Positions 27,446 to 34,888 of a DNA stretch of 64,000 bases are shown one piece after another (position 1 is the stretch's first letter; every line of letters begins with the position of its first letter). The stretch is from Bacillota bacterium (GTDB taxonomy: Bacteria; Bacillota; Clostridia; Oscillospirales; Acutalibacteraceae), in assembly GCA_023391275.1 (NCBI GenBank), contig JAEWBE010000063.1, positions 1 through 64,000 of the forward strand, given 5' to 3'. The position numbers and the translations under genes were made by a program. The notes beneath the pieces were generated by a model. The model saw only the letters and a program-made list of their open reading frames with translations, was not told where the DNA came from and searched no databases.

Positions 27446-29056
27446 ATGGAATCAAACTCAAAACGGGGCGCGGCTCTCGCGTATGCAATTGTGATCACGG
27501 CAGCGCTGCTGGTTTTTGCCTCCGCGCTGATTTCGGTTGCACAATTTAACCTCAGTGCTTCCCAAAACAGCTTGGAGGGCCGTCAGGCATACCTTGACGC
27601 CAAGTCCGCCATTGAGTACGGCAGGGCTTATTTAAAACTGAATCCGGACAAGGCGGATAAAGATTTTACAATTCTGCGCGCCGATGAAGGCACGGGCTTT
27701 TTAATCGGCGGGGCAGACGCCGCCGATGCGGTGGCTTCTTATGACGGCACGAAAAAAACAATCAGCGCCGCGGCGAAATACAAATCCTCCGACCGTGTGC
27801 GTACGCTGGGGTATCAGTTTACGGCAACGGAGCCGCAAAATCCGTCTTCTTCCGATACGGATTTTGTGATTGTAGGAGCGACTCAGTTTAACGGCGTTCC
27901 GGCGATGAGGCGTTGGAACAGCGGTGCGGCGTTTTATCAGGGAAAGTCTGTTTCACCGTACACGGTTTGTTTTCAATATCCGGTTCAACTGGAAGGAAAT
28001 TCAAGTTTAACAGCACCCCAAATCTATTTTATGGGGACGGACGGAAGCAACGCATCCATTTACGGGTACACCGGGTCGCTTTCTCTGGACTCGGATTTTA
28101 TTTATTTGTCGGGCAATGTTACAGGGCAGAATTACAGTGAGACGAACCGTATGCGGCTCAAGCTGTCACGTGTTGGAGGAATCCTGTATGCTGCCGCACA
28201 GAGCGGATGCAAAATTGTGAAAGCAACGTCCGGCGGAGTTGTCACATTTGTCATTCCCAAAGGTTATTACCGCATAAAAGCGGGCTGTGACCTCATTTTG
28301 TTGACAGAAGCAAATATGTCCGATTATTTGGAACCGATTTCCGGCAGTGAAGCGGGTTCCGATATAGATTCAGACAGAGTTTCTTATATAGAAAGCAATT
28401 ATCCGCATATACTGAGCGGGGATGAATGGGATAACAGCAAGGGAACCAGATGGACTTTGAATAATGGGAAGCTGTCGGATGGGTATCCGTTCGAATATGA
28501 CGATGCACACGGAACACATCAGGTCAACTGGTCAGGAAACGGTTCCTTGACAGCTTACAATGTGCAGCTATATGTAACGGATTGCTCCAATTGGGAAAAG
28601 GCATTTCAAGGTGGAAATAACGCTGTGTACCAAGCGCAGGAAATTGATCTTCGCTATGTAAATGAGGACGATTTTGTGATTCCCAAAAAGCAGACCGTTA
28701 CATTTCAGGCTGATGTTATCTCATTAAGCATGGAGTTTCGTGATGATGAAGTGGGGGAAAATGCAGATGACCGGCCGGGAATACAGGGGCACGACAGCAG
28801 TGAACACACCCGGTTTATTCTAAAACCGCTTCATGGAAATAAGGTGCAGCTGTACGTGCCAAATGAGTTGAATGTACGCCAAAATAAGAATCATGTTCTA
28901 TACACGATACAGCCCGGTTACTATGAAGTTCCGGAAATGGATTTGCTGAGCGACGACGCGAAGGACTTTTTCAGCGGCACAACGCCGAATGATCCTCCGT
29001 CCGGCGGCTCAGGCGACGGCACATTGACCGGAGGTGTTTATACCGATGGAAAGTAA
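27446..29056 (+). CDS. Large minor pilin / pilus-tip-like protein
   Basis: A 536-residue protein with a pilin-like N-terminus: short basic leader (MESNSKRGAALAYA), a hydrophobic helix (IVITAALLVFASALISVA) and then LSASQNSLEGRQAYLDAKSAIEYGRAYLK, the long amphipathic helix seen in PilX/GspK-type minor pilins. A possible processing site is KRG/AALAYA, without Glu5. The remaining 450 residues are Tyr/Gly/Ser/Asp-rich beta-type sequence of unknown family, ending in a Gly/Ser-rich tail. The size suggests an exposed tip or adhesin domain. ATG 27446 follows GGCGGAGG. Confidence 0.75.
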   Translation: MESNSKRGAALAYAIVITAALLVFASALISVAQFNLSASQNSLEGRQAYLDAKSAIEYGRAYLKLNPDKADKDFTILRADEGTGFLIGGADAADAVASYDGTKKTISAAAKYKSSDRVRTLGYQFTATEPQNPSSSDTDFVIVGATQFNGVPAMRRWNSGAAFYQGKSVSPYTVCFQYPVQLEGNSSLTAPQIYFMGTDGSNASIYGYTGSLSLDSDFIYLSGNVTGQNYSETNRMRLKLSRVGGILYAAAQSGCKIVKATSGGVVTFVIPKGYYRIKAGCDLILLTEANMSDYLEPISGSEAGSDIDSDRVSYIESNYPHILSGDEWDNSKGTRWTLNNGKLSDGYPFEYDDAHGTHQVNWSGNGSLTAYNVQLYVTDCSNWEKAFQGGNNAVYQAQEIDLRYVNEDDFVIPKKQTVTFQADVISLSMEFRDDEVGENADDRPGIQGHDSSEHTRFILKPLHGNKVQLYVPNELNVRQNKNHVLYTIQPGYYEVPEMDLLSDDAKDFFSGTTPNDPPSGGSGDGTLTGGVYTDGK

Positions 29057-29498
29057 TCTTTTCCAAAAGCTGAGGAGCAAAAAGGGCACCACCATGGTCG
29101 AAGTGCTTGCGGCAGCGCTGATTCTGGCCATTGTGGTTACCGCCGTGGTGACCGGCATCAGCTTTTCACAGCGCAACATTCTTTCCGAAAGTTCCCAAAG
29201 TGACGCTGCTGCGCAGGCGCAAAGTCTTGCGGATACGCTGGTTTCCAAACTGCACGGGGCGGAAGAATCCGAAGCCGAAGCCCTGACGCTTCCCGGTGCA
29301 GCGCGCGTGGAAGCGGGCAGTTTTCCGGTTCCGGCACAGGACAGGCAGTTTGCGATTGAATCTGTTCACGACGGGGACGGAGGGGATAAGGCAATCTATG
29401 GATATCGGATCAGAACCGCGGTTTATTACACCGACAGTACCGGCCGTAAATGCGTCCAGATGACGGCATTCGCGGCAAAGGACGGTGACGGCGAATGA
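29046..29498 (+). CDS. Minor type IV prepilin (PilV-like)
   Basis: About 150 residues with leader MESNLFQKLRSKKG, processing site G/TTMVEV (Glu5 present) and hydrophobic helix LAAALILAIVVTAVVTGI. The C-terminal domain is short. ATG 29046, inside the end of the preceding gene, is favoured; GTG at 29034 overlaps the GGAGG ribosome site. Translationally coupled to both neighbours. Confidence 0.85.
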   Translation: MESNLFQKLRSKKGTTMVEVLAAALILAIVVTAVVTGISFSQRNILSESSQSDAAAQAQSLADTLVSKLHGAEESEAEALTLPGAARVEAGSFPVPAQDRQFAIESVHDGDGGDKAIYGYRIRTAVYYTDSTGRKCVQMTAFAAKDGDGE

Positions 29499-30010
29499 GG
29501 ATACGGAGCCGCCGGGGCTTTACACTGGTGGAAATGATTGTCGCCGTTGTGCTTACCGCGGCCGTGATTGCGGCGGCATGCACTGTGCTGTATTTGGGGA
29601 CAAGCAGCTTTCACACCGGCACGGAAAATGCAGTAAATCAGCAAAAGGCCGCTCTTGCGGAAAGCTATTTGCAGCGGTACGCGTCCACGGCATTTACACT
29701 GTCCCCTTCAAATGAGGAAGGATCCGACGGCATTCTTTTTTCGCTTGCGAATGGGGTGCTGACCATCCGCAGACAAACCGCTCCCGGCGGAGCAATGCAA
29801 ACGGTCGCTGCCATCGACGGTATTCGGGGGATGGAACTGAAAATTGACGACGGCACCCTGAACTACACGATTGTGTCGGCGGACGGAACCTACCGGCTCG
29901 CGGGCGGGATTGTGCTGAATAATTTTCAGGGCGGCAGCGTGGAAAATCTCCCCAATGAAAGTGATTCCTCTTTGTTTCTCGGGATGACTTCCTCCGAGGC
30001 CGCTCCCTGA
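29495..30010 (+). CDS. Minor type IV prepilin (PilW-like)
   Basis: A 171-residue prepilin with leader MRIRSRRG, processing site G/FTLVEM and a hydrophobic helix (IVAVVLTAAVIAAACTVLYL). The domain after residue 30 includes NQQKAALAESYLQRY, again the amphipathic helix of minor pilins. It overlaps the previous gene by four bases. With the two upstream genes it probably forms the priming/tip complex of the pilus. Confidence 0.87.
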   Translation: MRIRSRRGFTLVEMIVAVVLTAAVIAAACTVLYLGTSSFHTGTENAVNQQKAALAESYLQRYASTAFTLSPSNEEGSDGILFSLANGVLTIRRQTAPGGAMQTVAAIDGIRGMELKIDDGTLNYTIVSADGTYRLAGGIVLNNFQGGSVENLPNESDSSLFLGMTSSEAAP

Positions 30011-30083
30011 TTTTTAATAATGTAACAAATCGTGTCAAAATTCCAGATGATTGGAAATTATTAGCAGTCAGTTTTATCGCTTT

Positions 30084-30111
30084 TTGTACGATATTTATTA
30101 TATGGTATAGA
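30084..30111 (+). promoter_or_regulatory. Possible promoter of the HTH-MORN-MBL set
   Basis: TTGTAC (30084-30089), 16-base spacer, TATAGA (30106-30111), 47 bases before the ATG at 30158. It implies a transcription unit separate from the minor pilins. Confidence 0.4.
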
Positions 30112-30157
30112 TGTGCCATGAATAAGCGGCGTTGCCGTTCGTAAGAGGGCGAATAGA

Positions 30158-31531
30158 ATGAATGCAAAGAATGCAAAAGCGACATTTTCATTTCATGTGT
30201 TTTTATCTTCCTTAGCGGGGGAACCGCTGGCAATTAAATATAAAGAGATGGCAAATATTCTGAATGTTTCCGAATCCACGCTTTCCAAGCTTCGCCACAG
30301 CCGCCTTGGAAAGATGCCGGCGGGTCTGCACCCCACTCTGATGGCGTCCCGCTTTGCCGCCGGAATTTTGCAGAAATTTGCGCCCGCCGCTCCTTCCACC
30401 ACAAAATGTTTCGCGGCATACGCCCAGATGCTGAATGATAAATACATAATTTCGGATTCACTTGCGCGCTTTGCGGCGCTGTTTCCCGCCCACGGATCCA
30501 TAGATGAAGACCGGGCCAAAAAATTATACTCCGGAATGATTCCTGAACTGATTGAGCGCTGCTACGAAGAGGCGTATTCCAATGCTGAGCAGGATTATGC
30601 AAACTGGGCTCTGAACCACAGCAAGGCAAAATCCGGCATGCTTTACCAGAAGATGTGCGACGCGGTTAATCAGGATGCACTGGATGGCGAAAAGCTGAAG
30701 CAGCTTTTGAACGTAGTTTATGCGGCCAGCCTTCGGAATCATTATTCAGAATATTACAGCGGCTTTTCATTTCTTGAGACGATCAACAGTTTTATTCGTT
30801 CGCAGGTCAATCAGCCTTTTTATCCTTCCGTGCGCCGCAGCGAAATGATCTCTATTTCGGAGGATTCCAAAAAGATGGTTCGCACCGTGCGCGCTCAGGA
30901 ACAAATTGTCGCGCAGTCCCTCAAGCCAATGGAGTTCACGCTGACACAGTCTTTTTACCACGCTGTGCAGACACCGGTCAGGGAGCTTATAGAACTCGCG
31001 TTTCAGAAATTTTCCTGTACTGTGGACAATCTGCCGCTTATCAGGTATATCAATATCCATGAAAATACCGGTTACGTTTCGCCGCTGCAGTTTGTCACTG
31101 CGGTGCAGGCAGCGGATACGGGCAGCGGAAAGGCTTTTACGGAACTTGTACTCCGGTTCACGCTTTACCCAATCGAGGCGGGCGAACCGATTCATGTCGC
31201 GTATGAGTATTCCTGTACTTCTCCATTTTTCTGCAACATTTCCTGTAATTACAGTTATATTCTGCAGTATCCCTGTAAGTTTCTGGATCACGAATTTGTA
31301 CTGGACGCTCAGACTCGACGGAGATGGGGGATGCGTGTGGAACTTTTTGCTCCGATTATCAGTAATGCTTACGGCGGGAAAAGTGCGGATGAGGTTCGCG
31401 CGAAAAGCAGCGGAACGACCGATGCCATGCGTGTCACATTTTATGACTGGACAATTCCGGGGACGGGCTATTACCGGAATTTGTATGAGTTAAAATATCT
31501 TCGCAGCGCATCAGAGCCCTCGCGGCACTAA
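30158..31531 (+). CDS. Unknown protein with N-terminal helix-turn-helix-like region
   Basis: A 457-residue soluble protein that I cannot place in a family. Residues about 27-52 (IKYKEMANILNVSESTLSKLR) read like an HTH, suggesting DNA binding. The rest is mixed: a helical middle section (about 90-290) and a C-terminal beta-rich part with several cysteines (CTSPFFCNISCNYSYILQYPC, about residues 355-375). No enzyme motif recognised. First gene of a co-oriented set with the MORN and MBL genes, 88 bases before the next. Start ATG 30158 after GAGGGCG. Confidence 0.75.
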   Translation: MNAKNAKATFSFHVFLSSLAGEPLAIKYKEMANILNVSESTLSKLRHSRLGKMPAGLHPTLMASRFAAGILQKFAPAAPSTTKCFAAYAQMLNDKYIISDSLARFAALFPAHGSIDEDRAKKLYSGMIPELIERCYEEAYSNAEQDYANWALNHSKAKSGMLYQKMCDAVNQDALDGEKLKQLLNVVYAASLRNHYSEYYSGFSFLETINSFIRSQVNQPFYPSVRRSEMISISEDSKKMVRTVRAQEQIVAQSLKPMEFTLTQSFYHAVQTPVRELIELAFQKFSCTVDNLPLIRYINIHENTGYVSPLQFVTAVQAADTGSGKAFTELVLRFTLYPIEAGEPIHVAYEYSCTSPFFCNISCNYSYILQYPCKFLDHEFVLDAQTRRRWGMRVELFAPIISNAYGGKSADEVRAKSSGTTDAMRVTFYDWTIPGTGYYRNLYELKYLRSASEPSRH

Positions 31532-31545
31532 ATTTATAAAATATC

Positions 31546-31575
31546 TTGCATGATGAAGGTGCAATCTTATATAAT
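31546..31575 (+). promoter_or_regulatory. Possible internal promoter before the MORN gene
   Basis: TTGCAT (31546-31551), 18-base spacer, TATAAT (31570-31575), 44 bases before the ATG at 31619. The MORN and MBL genes could be transcribed without the HTH gene. Confidence 0.5.
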
Positions 31576-31618
31576 GTTAATATGTATCAGTATATATTAA
31601 TGAAAGGGGGCTGCCGAT

Positions 31619-32977
31619 ATGCTCCAGCAGAACGAAGAACATATTCCGGTGTTTTTTACCGTCTGCTACAAACCGTATGACGGCGGCGCTCAAAATGATT
31701 CCCTGCTGGCCAAGGTGCGGCAAAGATACCTCACAACATTTCGCGGCGCGTCAGGGAAGGACCGCAGTTTTACAACCGGTACGGAGCTGCGTACCCGCTA
31801 CAGGATTGGGCGCGGAACCTTCGAATGGCTGAAGACCGGCGGGAAAACGGTGCTTCAAAAAGCATACCCGGAAAAGAACGGATATTGCATCGTCACATGG
31901 AATATGGAAGGTGCCATGGTTGCCAAGTCACGCTACGGCAGGGATCACCACTGGCTGCAAACCTCCTATTATTCCGGCGATGCCACAAGACCGGCGGCAT
32001 TGCTCAGGCCAGGGCAGGGCGGCCTTGTTTTGCTGCAGTTTGAACCGGCGAAACAAAAATACAACCGAACCGATTTGGTGCCCTGTGCATTTTGTGCCGG
32101 AACGGCGCAGCAGAGCCTTGTGGACACGATCGCCGGGGAGGCTCAGGTTTACGGAGAAACGGATGGGGGCAGCTTCTGCTACTCTACGCAGGAGGAAAAG
32201 GAACGACGGACCGCCGTACTGAACGATTTGGAGTCCGGCACCCGCAGCCTCCAGCCGGACTGGCCGGCGGAGCAGGCCGCGGAACTGCAGTTTGACTACA
32301 TACAAAACGACCGTCCTGTTCAGGAACAGGAACCGCAGCCGGAGCACGAGCCGCAGCCCCCGCTTGCTCAGGTGCCCGTGGAGCCGGACTACGCTGCGGA
32401 TCATGAACTTTTCAGCATTGAAGAACCGGTACGTGAACCTACTAAATATACTGTAGCGGCGAAAGGGCTCGGCGGCGCCACACAGATCAGCGGCGCCATC
32501 GCCCCAAGCGTGGAGCGTGCCGCAAAGCGTATTGTAATCAGCGCGGAGGAAAGCTACCTGTATTTCGGCAAGGTGATAGACGGGCTGCGCCAGGGGCGCG
32601 GCAGAACCCAGATGCAGAACGGCTGTACGGCTTATGAAGGCGACTATATTAATGATAAGCGCGACGGTTTCGGCGCGTACTACTATAAATCCGGTAAAAT
32701 CTGCTATGTCGGCACATGGAAAGCCAACAAACGCGACGGTGTGGGGGTTGCATACAGTTCACGCGACGACTCTATCTTCGTTGGCAAATGGAAGGACAAT
32801 ATCCCCACGGGCTCCGGCGCGGCCTTTGACGCCGAGGGCAACTTGATTTACACAGGGGAATGGAAAAACGGTCTGCGCCACGGCCGCGGTACCGAATTCA
32901 AAGACGGGGAAATCGTTTTTTCCGGGGAGTTCCGTGACGACAGGTATTATTCGGGATACAAGCGGATTGAAGAATGA
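31619..32977 (+). CDS. MORN-repeat protein with unknown N-terminal domain
   Basis: A 452-residue protein. Residues 1-210 form an unrecognised globular domain (begins NEEHIPVFFTVCYKPYDGG). A Glu/Pro/Gln-rich linker lies at about 235-265. Residues about 311-445 hold six MORN repeats of roughly 23 residues with the usual YxGxWxxxxxxGxG pattern, for example YEGDYINDKRDGFGAYYY, YVGTWKANKRDGVGVAY and YTGEWKNGLRHGRGTEF. MORN repeats bind lipids or mediate protein contacts. No signal peptide, so cytoplasmic. It is followed by the MBL gene after 34 bases. Confidence 0.88.
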   Translation: MLQQNEEHIPVFFTVCYKPYDGGAQNDSLLAKVRQRYLTTFRGASGKDRSFTTGTELRTRYRIGRGTFEWLKTGGKTVLQKAYPEKNGYCIVTWNMEGAMVAKSRYGRDHHWLQTSYYSGDATRPAALLRPGQGGLVLLQFEPAKQKYNRTDLVPCAFCAGTAQQSLVDTIAGEAQVYGETDGGSFCYSTQEEKERRTAVLNDLESGTRSLQPDWPAEQAAELQFDYIQNDRPVQEQEPQPEHEPQPPLAQVPVEPDYAADHELFSIEEPVREPTKYTVAAKGLGGATQISGAIAPSVERAAKRIVISAEESYLYFGKVIDGLRQGRGRTQMQNGCTAYEGDYINDKRDGFGAYYYKSGKICYVGTWKANKRDGVGVAYSSRDDSIFVGKWKDNIPTGSGAAFDAEGNLIYTGEWKNGLRHGRGTEFKDGEIVFSGEFRDDRYYSGYKRIEE

Positions 32978-33011
32978 CGGAAATTCATCTTAATTGAACT
33001 GGGGTGTTTTC

Positions 33012-34313
33012 ATGCAGTGGGTGGAGGTACATAATGTAGAATATGGGGAATGCATTGTTCTGGGCGGTGCGCACAAGGATATCCTGATGGTGGACTGCGG
33101 CAGCATTAACCAGAAGATTCGCGAGGGCGACCTGGCGTTTTCCTCCTATGTCGATCCTGCCATTCTGCGGCGTTACTCCGACTGCACTTTTCGAAGCTTT
33201 TTGCTTACTCACTATCATCGCGACCATCTTTGCGGGTTCCGGCAGCTTCTGGAGGCCAGCCCCGATTATTTTAACCGCATCTTTCTGCCGGCCGCCCCCT
33301 GTGACAAATGCGGGCGGCCGCTGCTTTTAGAATTCGCGCTGTTTGTTTATGTGTTTCTGAATCATCAGAGCGACTACTCGCAGGTAAATGTGAGCGCGCT
33401 TAAAATTTTTGACCGGACTGCGAAAATTGCCGGAGCGGGTCGCATTTTCGCTTTGAAATCGGGCGACAGCTTCGTATTCGACGGCGTAACCTATGACATC
33501 CTTTGGCCGGCTTTGGAAGACTTCCCGTTTTCCGACTTGTTCGCCGGTGCCGTGGAGGCCATGAACATCTGCCTGTCTTCGCCGTTTCTGCCTCAGGCGG
33601 CCCGGGACTTTATGCGCTTAAAGGAACAGTTTTGCACTGCCTACCTTGCGTGCTGCAAAACTGTGCCGCTTCAGCAGGAAAACATTGACCGTGTTGCTGC
33701 TATATTAAATGAAATAGAGGGGCTGATTCCGCAGCTTCTGCTTCTGCCCTCCTCACCGGATATTGCGGAAATTCTCAGCCGCCCGACAACGCGTACCGCG
33801 TACTCGGATGAGCTGAATGCCGCGGGGATCATTTTCCAAAACCGTCGGACACGCGAGGCCAGTCTGGATGACATCCTGATGACGGGCGACGCAACGCCGG
33901 AGAGCATGGATGCGGTCGCGGATCTTCTTTATGATCACTATTATATGATTAAGGCGCCGCACCACGGCACTGCCAGCGCGTGGAGCCATCTGTTCACCGA
34001 GATCAGCGCGTCCCACATCATTATCAGCAACGGGGATTATCAGCAGGGGGGCCTGATTGCCGCCGAATATGTTGACTTGCCCGCGATTAAGCACTGTACA
34101 AACTGCGCCGCCTGCTCGTGGTATAAAAACAGCGGATGTTCCTGTAACCGTCTGGCCTGCTGTTACGACCTGCCGAGCCGCCCCGGACTGACAATCAAAT
34201 GCCCGTTCTGTCAAAATCCGAAAGGCTCCGCGCCCTGCGGTATCTGCGTGGTATCCTCCAGCGGGGTACGTTCCTGCCTGTGCGACGACAAGCCCATAGG
34301 AATCAATCTTTAG
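33012..34313 (+). CDS. Metallo-beta-lactamase-fold hydrolase with Cys-rich C-terminal tail
   Basis: A 433-residue protein. The MBL signature HxHxDH is intact as THYHRDH (H67, H69, D71, H72); DILMTGDATPES supplies a further metal Asp and IKAPHHGTAS resembles the ComEC/Rec2-type MBL C-terminal motif. The early IVLGGAHKDILMVDCGS strand is also typical. A helical insertion sits around 150-270. Residues about 360-430 hold many cysteines in CxxC-like pairs (CTNCAAC, CPFCQN, CGIC, CLCD), likely zinc ribbons. No signal peptide or membrane helix, so it is not ComEC itself. Substrate unknown. ATG 33012 after GGGGTG. Confidence 0.88.
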   Translation: MQWVEVHNVEYGECIVLGGAHKDILMVDCGSINQKIREGDLAFSSYVDPAILRRYSDCTFRSFLLTHYHRDHLCGFRQLLEASPDYFNRIFLPAAPCDKCGRPLLLEFALFVYVFLNHQSDYSQVNVSALKIFDRTAKIAGAGRIFALKSGDSFVFDGVTYDILWPALEDFPFSDLFAGAVEAMNICLSSPFLPQAARDFMRLKEQFCTAYLACCKTVPLQQENIDRVAAILNEIEGLIPQLLLLPSSPDIAEILSRPTTRTAYSDELNAAGIIFQNRRTREASLDDILMTGDATPESMDAVADLLYDHYYMIKAPHHGTASAWSHLFTEISASHIIISNGDYQQGGLIAAEYVDLPAIKHCTNCAACSWYKNSGCSCNRLACCYDLPSRPGLTIKCPFCQNPKGSAPCGICVVSSSGVRSCLCDDKPIGINL

Positions 34314-34375
34314 GGCCGCTTGGCCCCATCACAGCCGCGTCCTGTTTGACAATATATTCCTATACAGGTTTTGCC

Positions 34376-34404
34376 TTGTACTTTATAAAAAATCTGGGTA
34401 TAAT
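34376..34404 (+). promoter_or_regulatory. Orphan sigma-A-type promoter upstream of the surface-protein gene
   Basis: TTGTAC (34376-34381), 17-base spacer, TATAAT (34399-34404). It is 485 bases before the surface-protein ATG and 300 bases before the second promoter. Between them only a small GCCCG-TTG-CGGGC hairpin is evident and no credible ORF. Confidence 0.5.
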
Positions 34405-34674
34405 CTATTCAATGCTGCATTATAATAGGAAGCAACAGATAATCAATTCATCCATATTCTGCCCGTTGCGGGCGGACATGTTAATTACCCATTGTTCTTA
34501 TTGTATTGTTTGTTGGGCTACTTTTGGAAAAAGTCCGGTACATAGCCTTGTTTCTTTTCTATAAATTTCACAGGGATTCCAATGTTTGCCATATAAATAG
34601 GAAAACATGGCTTAAATACTGGAAAAATTAAGATGTTTGTACAAAATTTATATAAAATAATATCCATTATGTAC

Positions 34675-34703
34675 TTGACATTGATAATCAAATATCTTAT
34701 AAT
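34675..34703 (+). promoter_or_regulatory. Consensus sigma-A promoter of the surface-protein gene
   Basis: TTGACA (34675-34680), 17-base spacer, TATAAT (34698-34703): a perfect consensus promoter, as expected for a very highly expressed gene. Predicted start near 34710 gives a leader of about 180 bases. Confidence 0.85.
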
Positions 34704-34711
34704 CCAATTAA

Positions 34712-34888
34712 ACATATGAGCGGTATATGTGGCTGCGGCATTGCCGGCGCTCTTAGGGCAGGGCTTTCACTGCACATACTGCTGCGAGTCAGGGGAGAAA
34801 ATTTTAACACCCATGGCGAACATGTATGTTAACTTCTCATAGCACACGCAAATACGCAAAACGAACTATTTTAAGGAGGACAAAAAGG
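34712..34888 (+). other. Structured 5' leader of the surface-protein mRNA
   Basis: Begins almost at the predicted start site with the hairpin ACATAT-GAGCGGT-ATATGT (34712-34730). A second paired region GAGAA...TTAAC with GTTAACTTCTC spans about 34794-34840. Ends in AAGGAGG before the ATG. Long structured leaders with a 5' hairpin are known to stabilise mRNAs of abundant surface proteins. No riboswitch class was recognised. Confidence 0.5.

Noticed and set aside
34826..34888. Upstream in-frame start for the surface protein
   Set aside because: It would put a basic 21-residue tail before the signal peptide and has no ribosome site; ATG 34889 follows AAGGAGG.
34712..34888. Cyclic di-GMP or other riboswitch in the surface-protein leader
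   Set aside because: No GEMM or other class core was found; only simple hairpins are visible.
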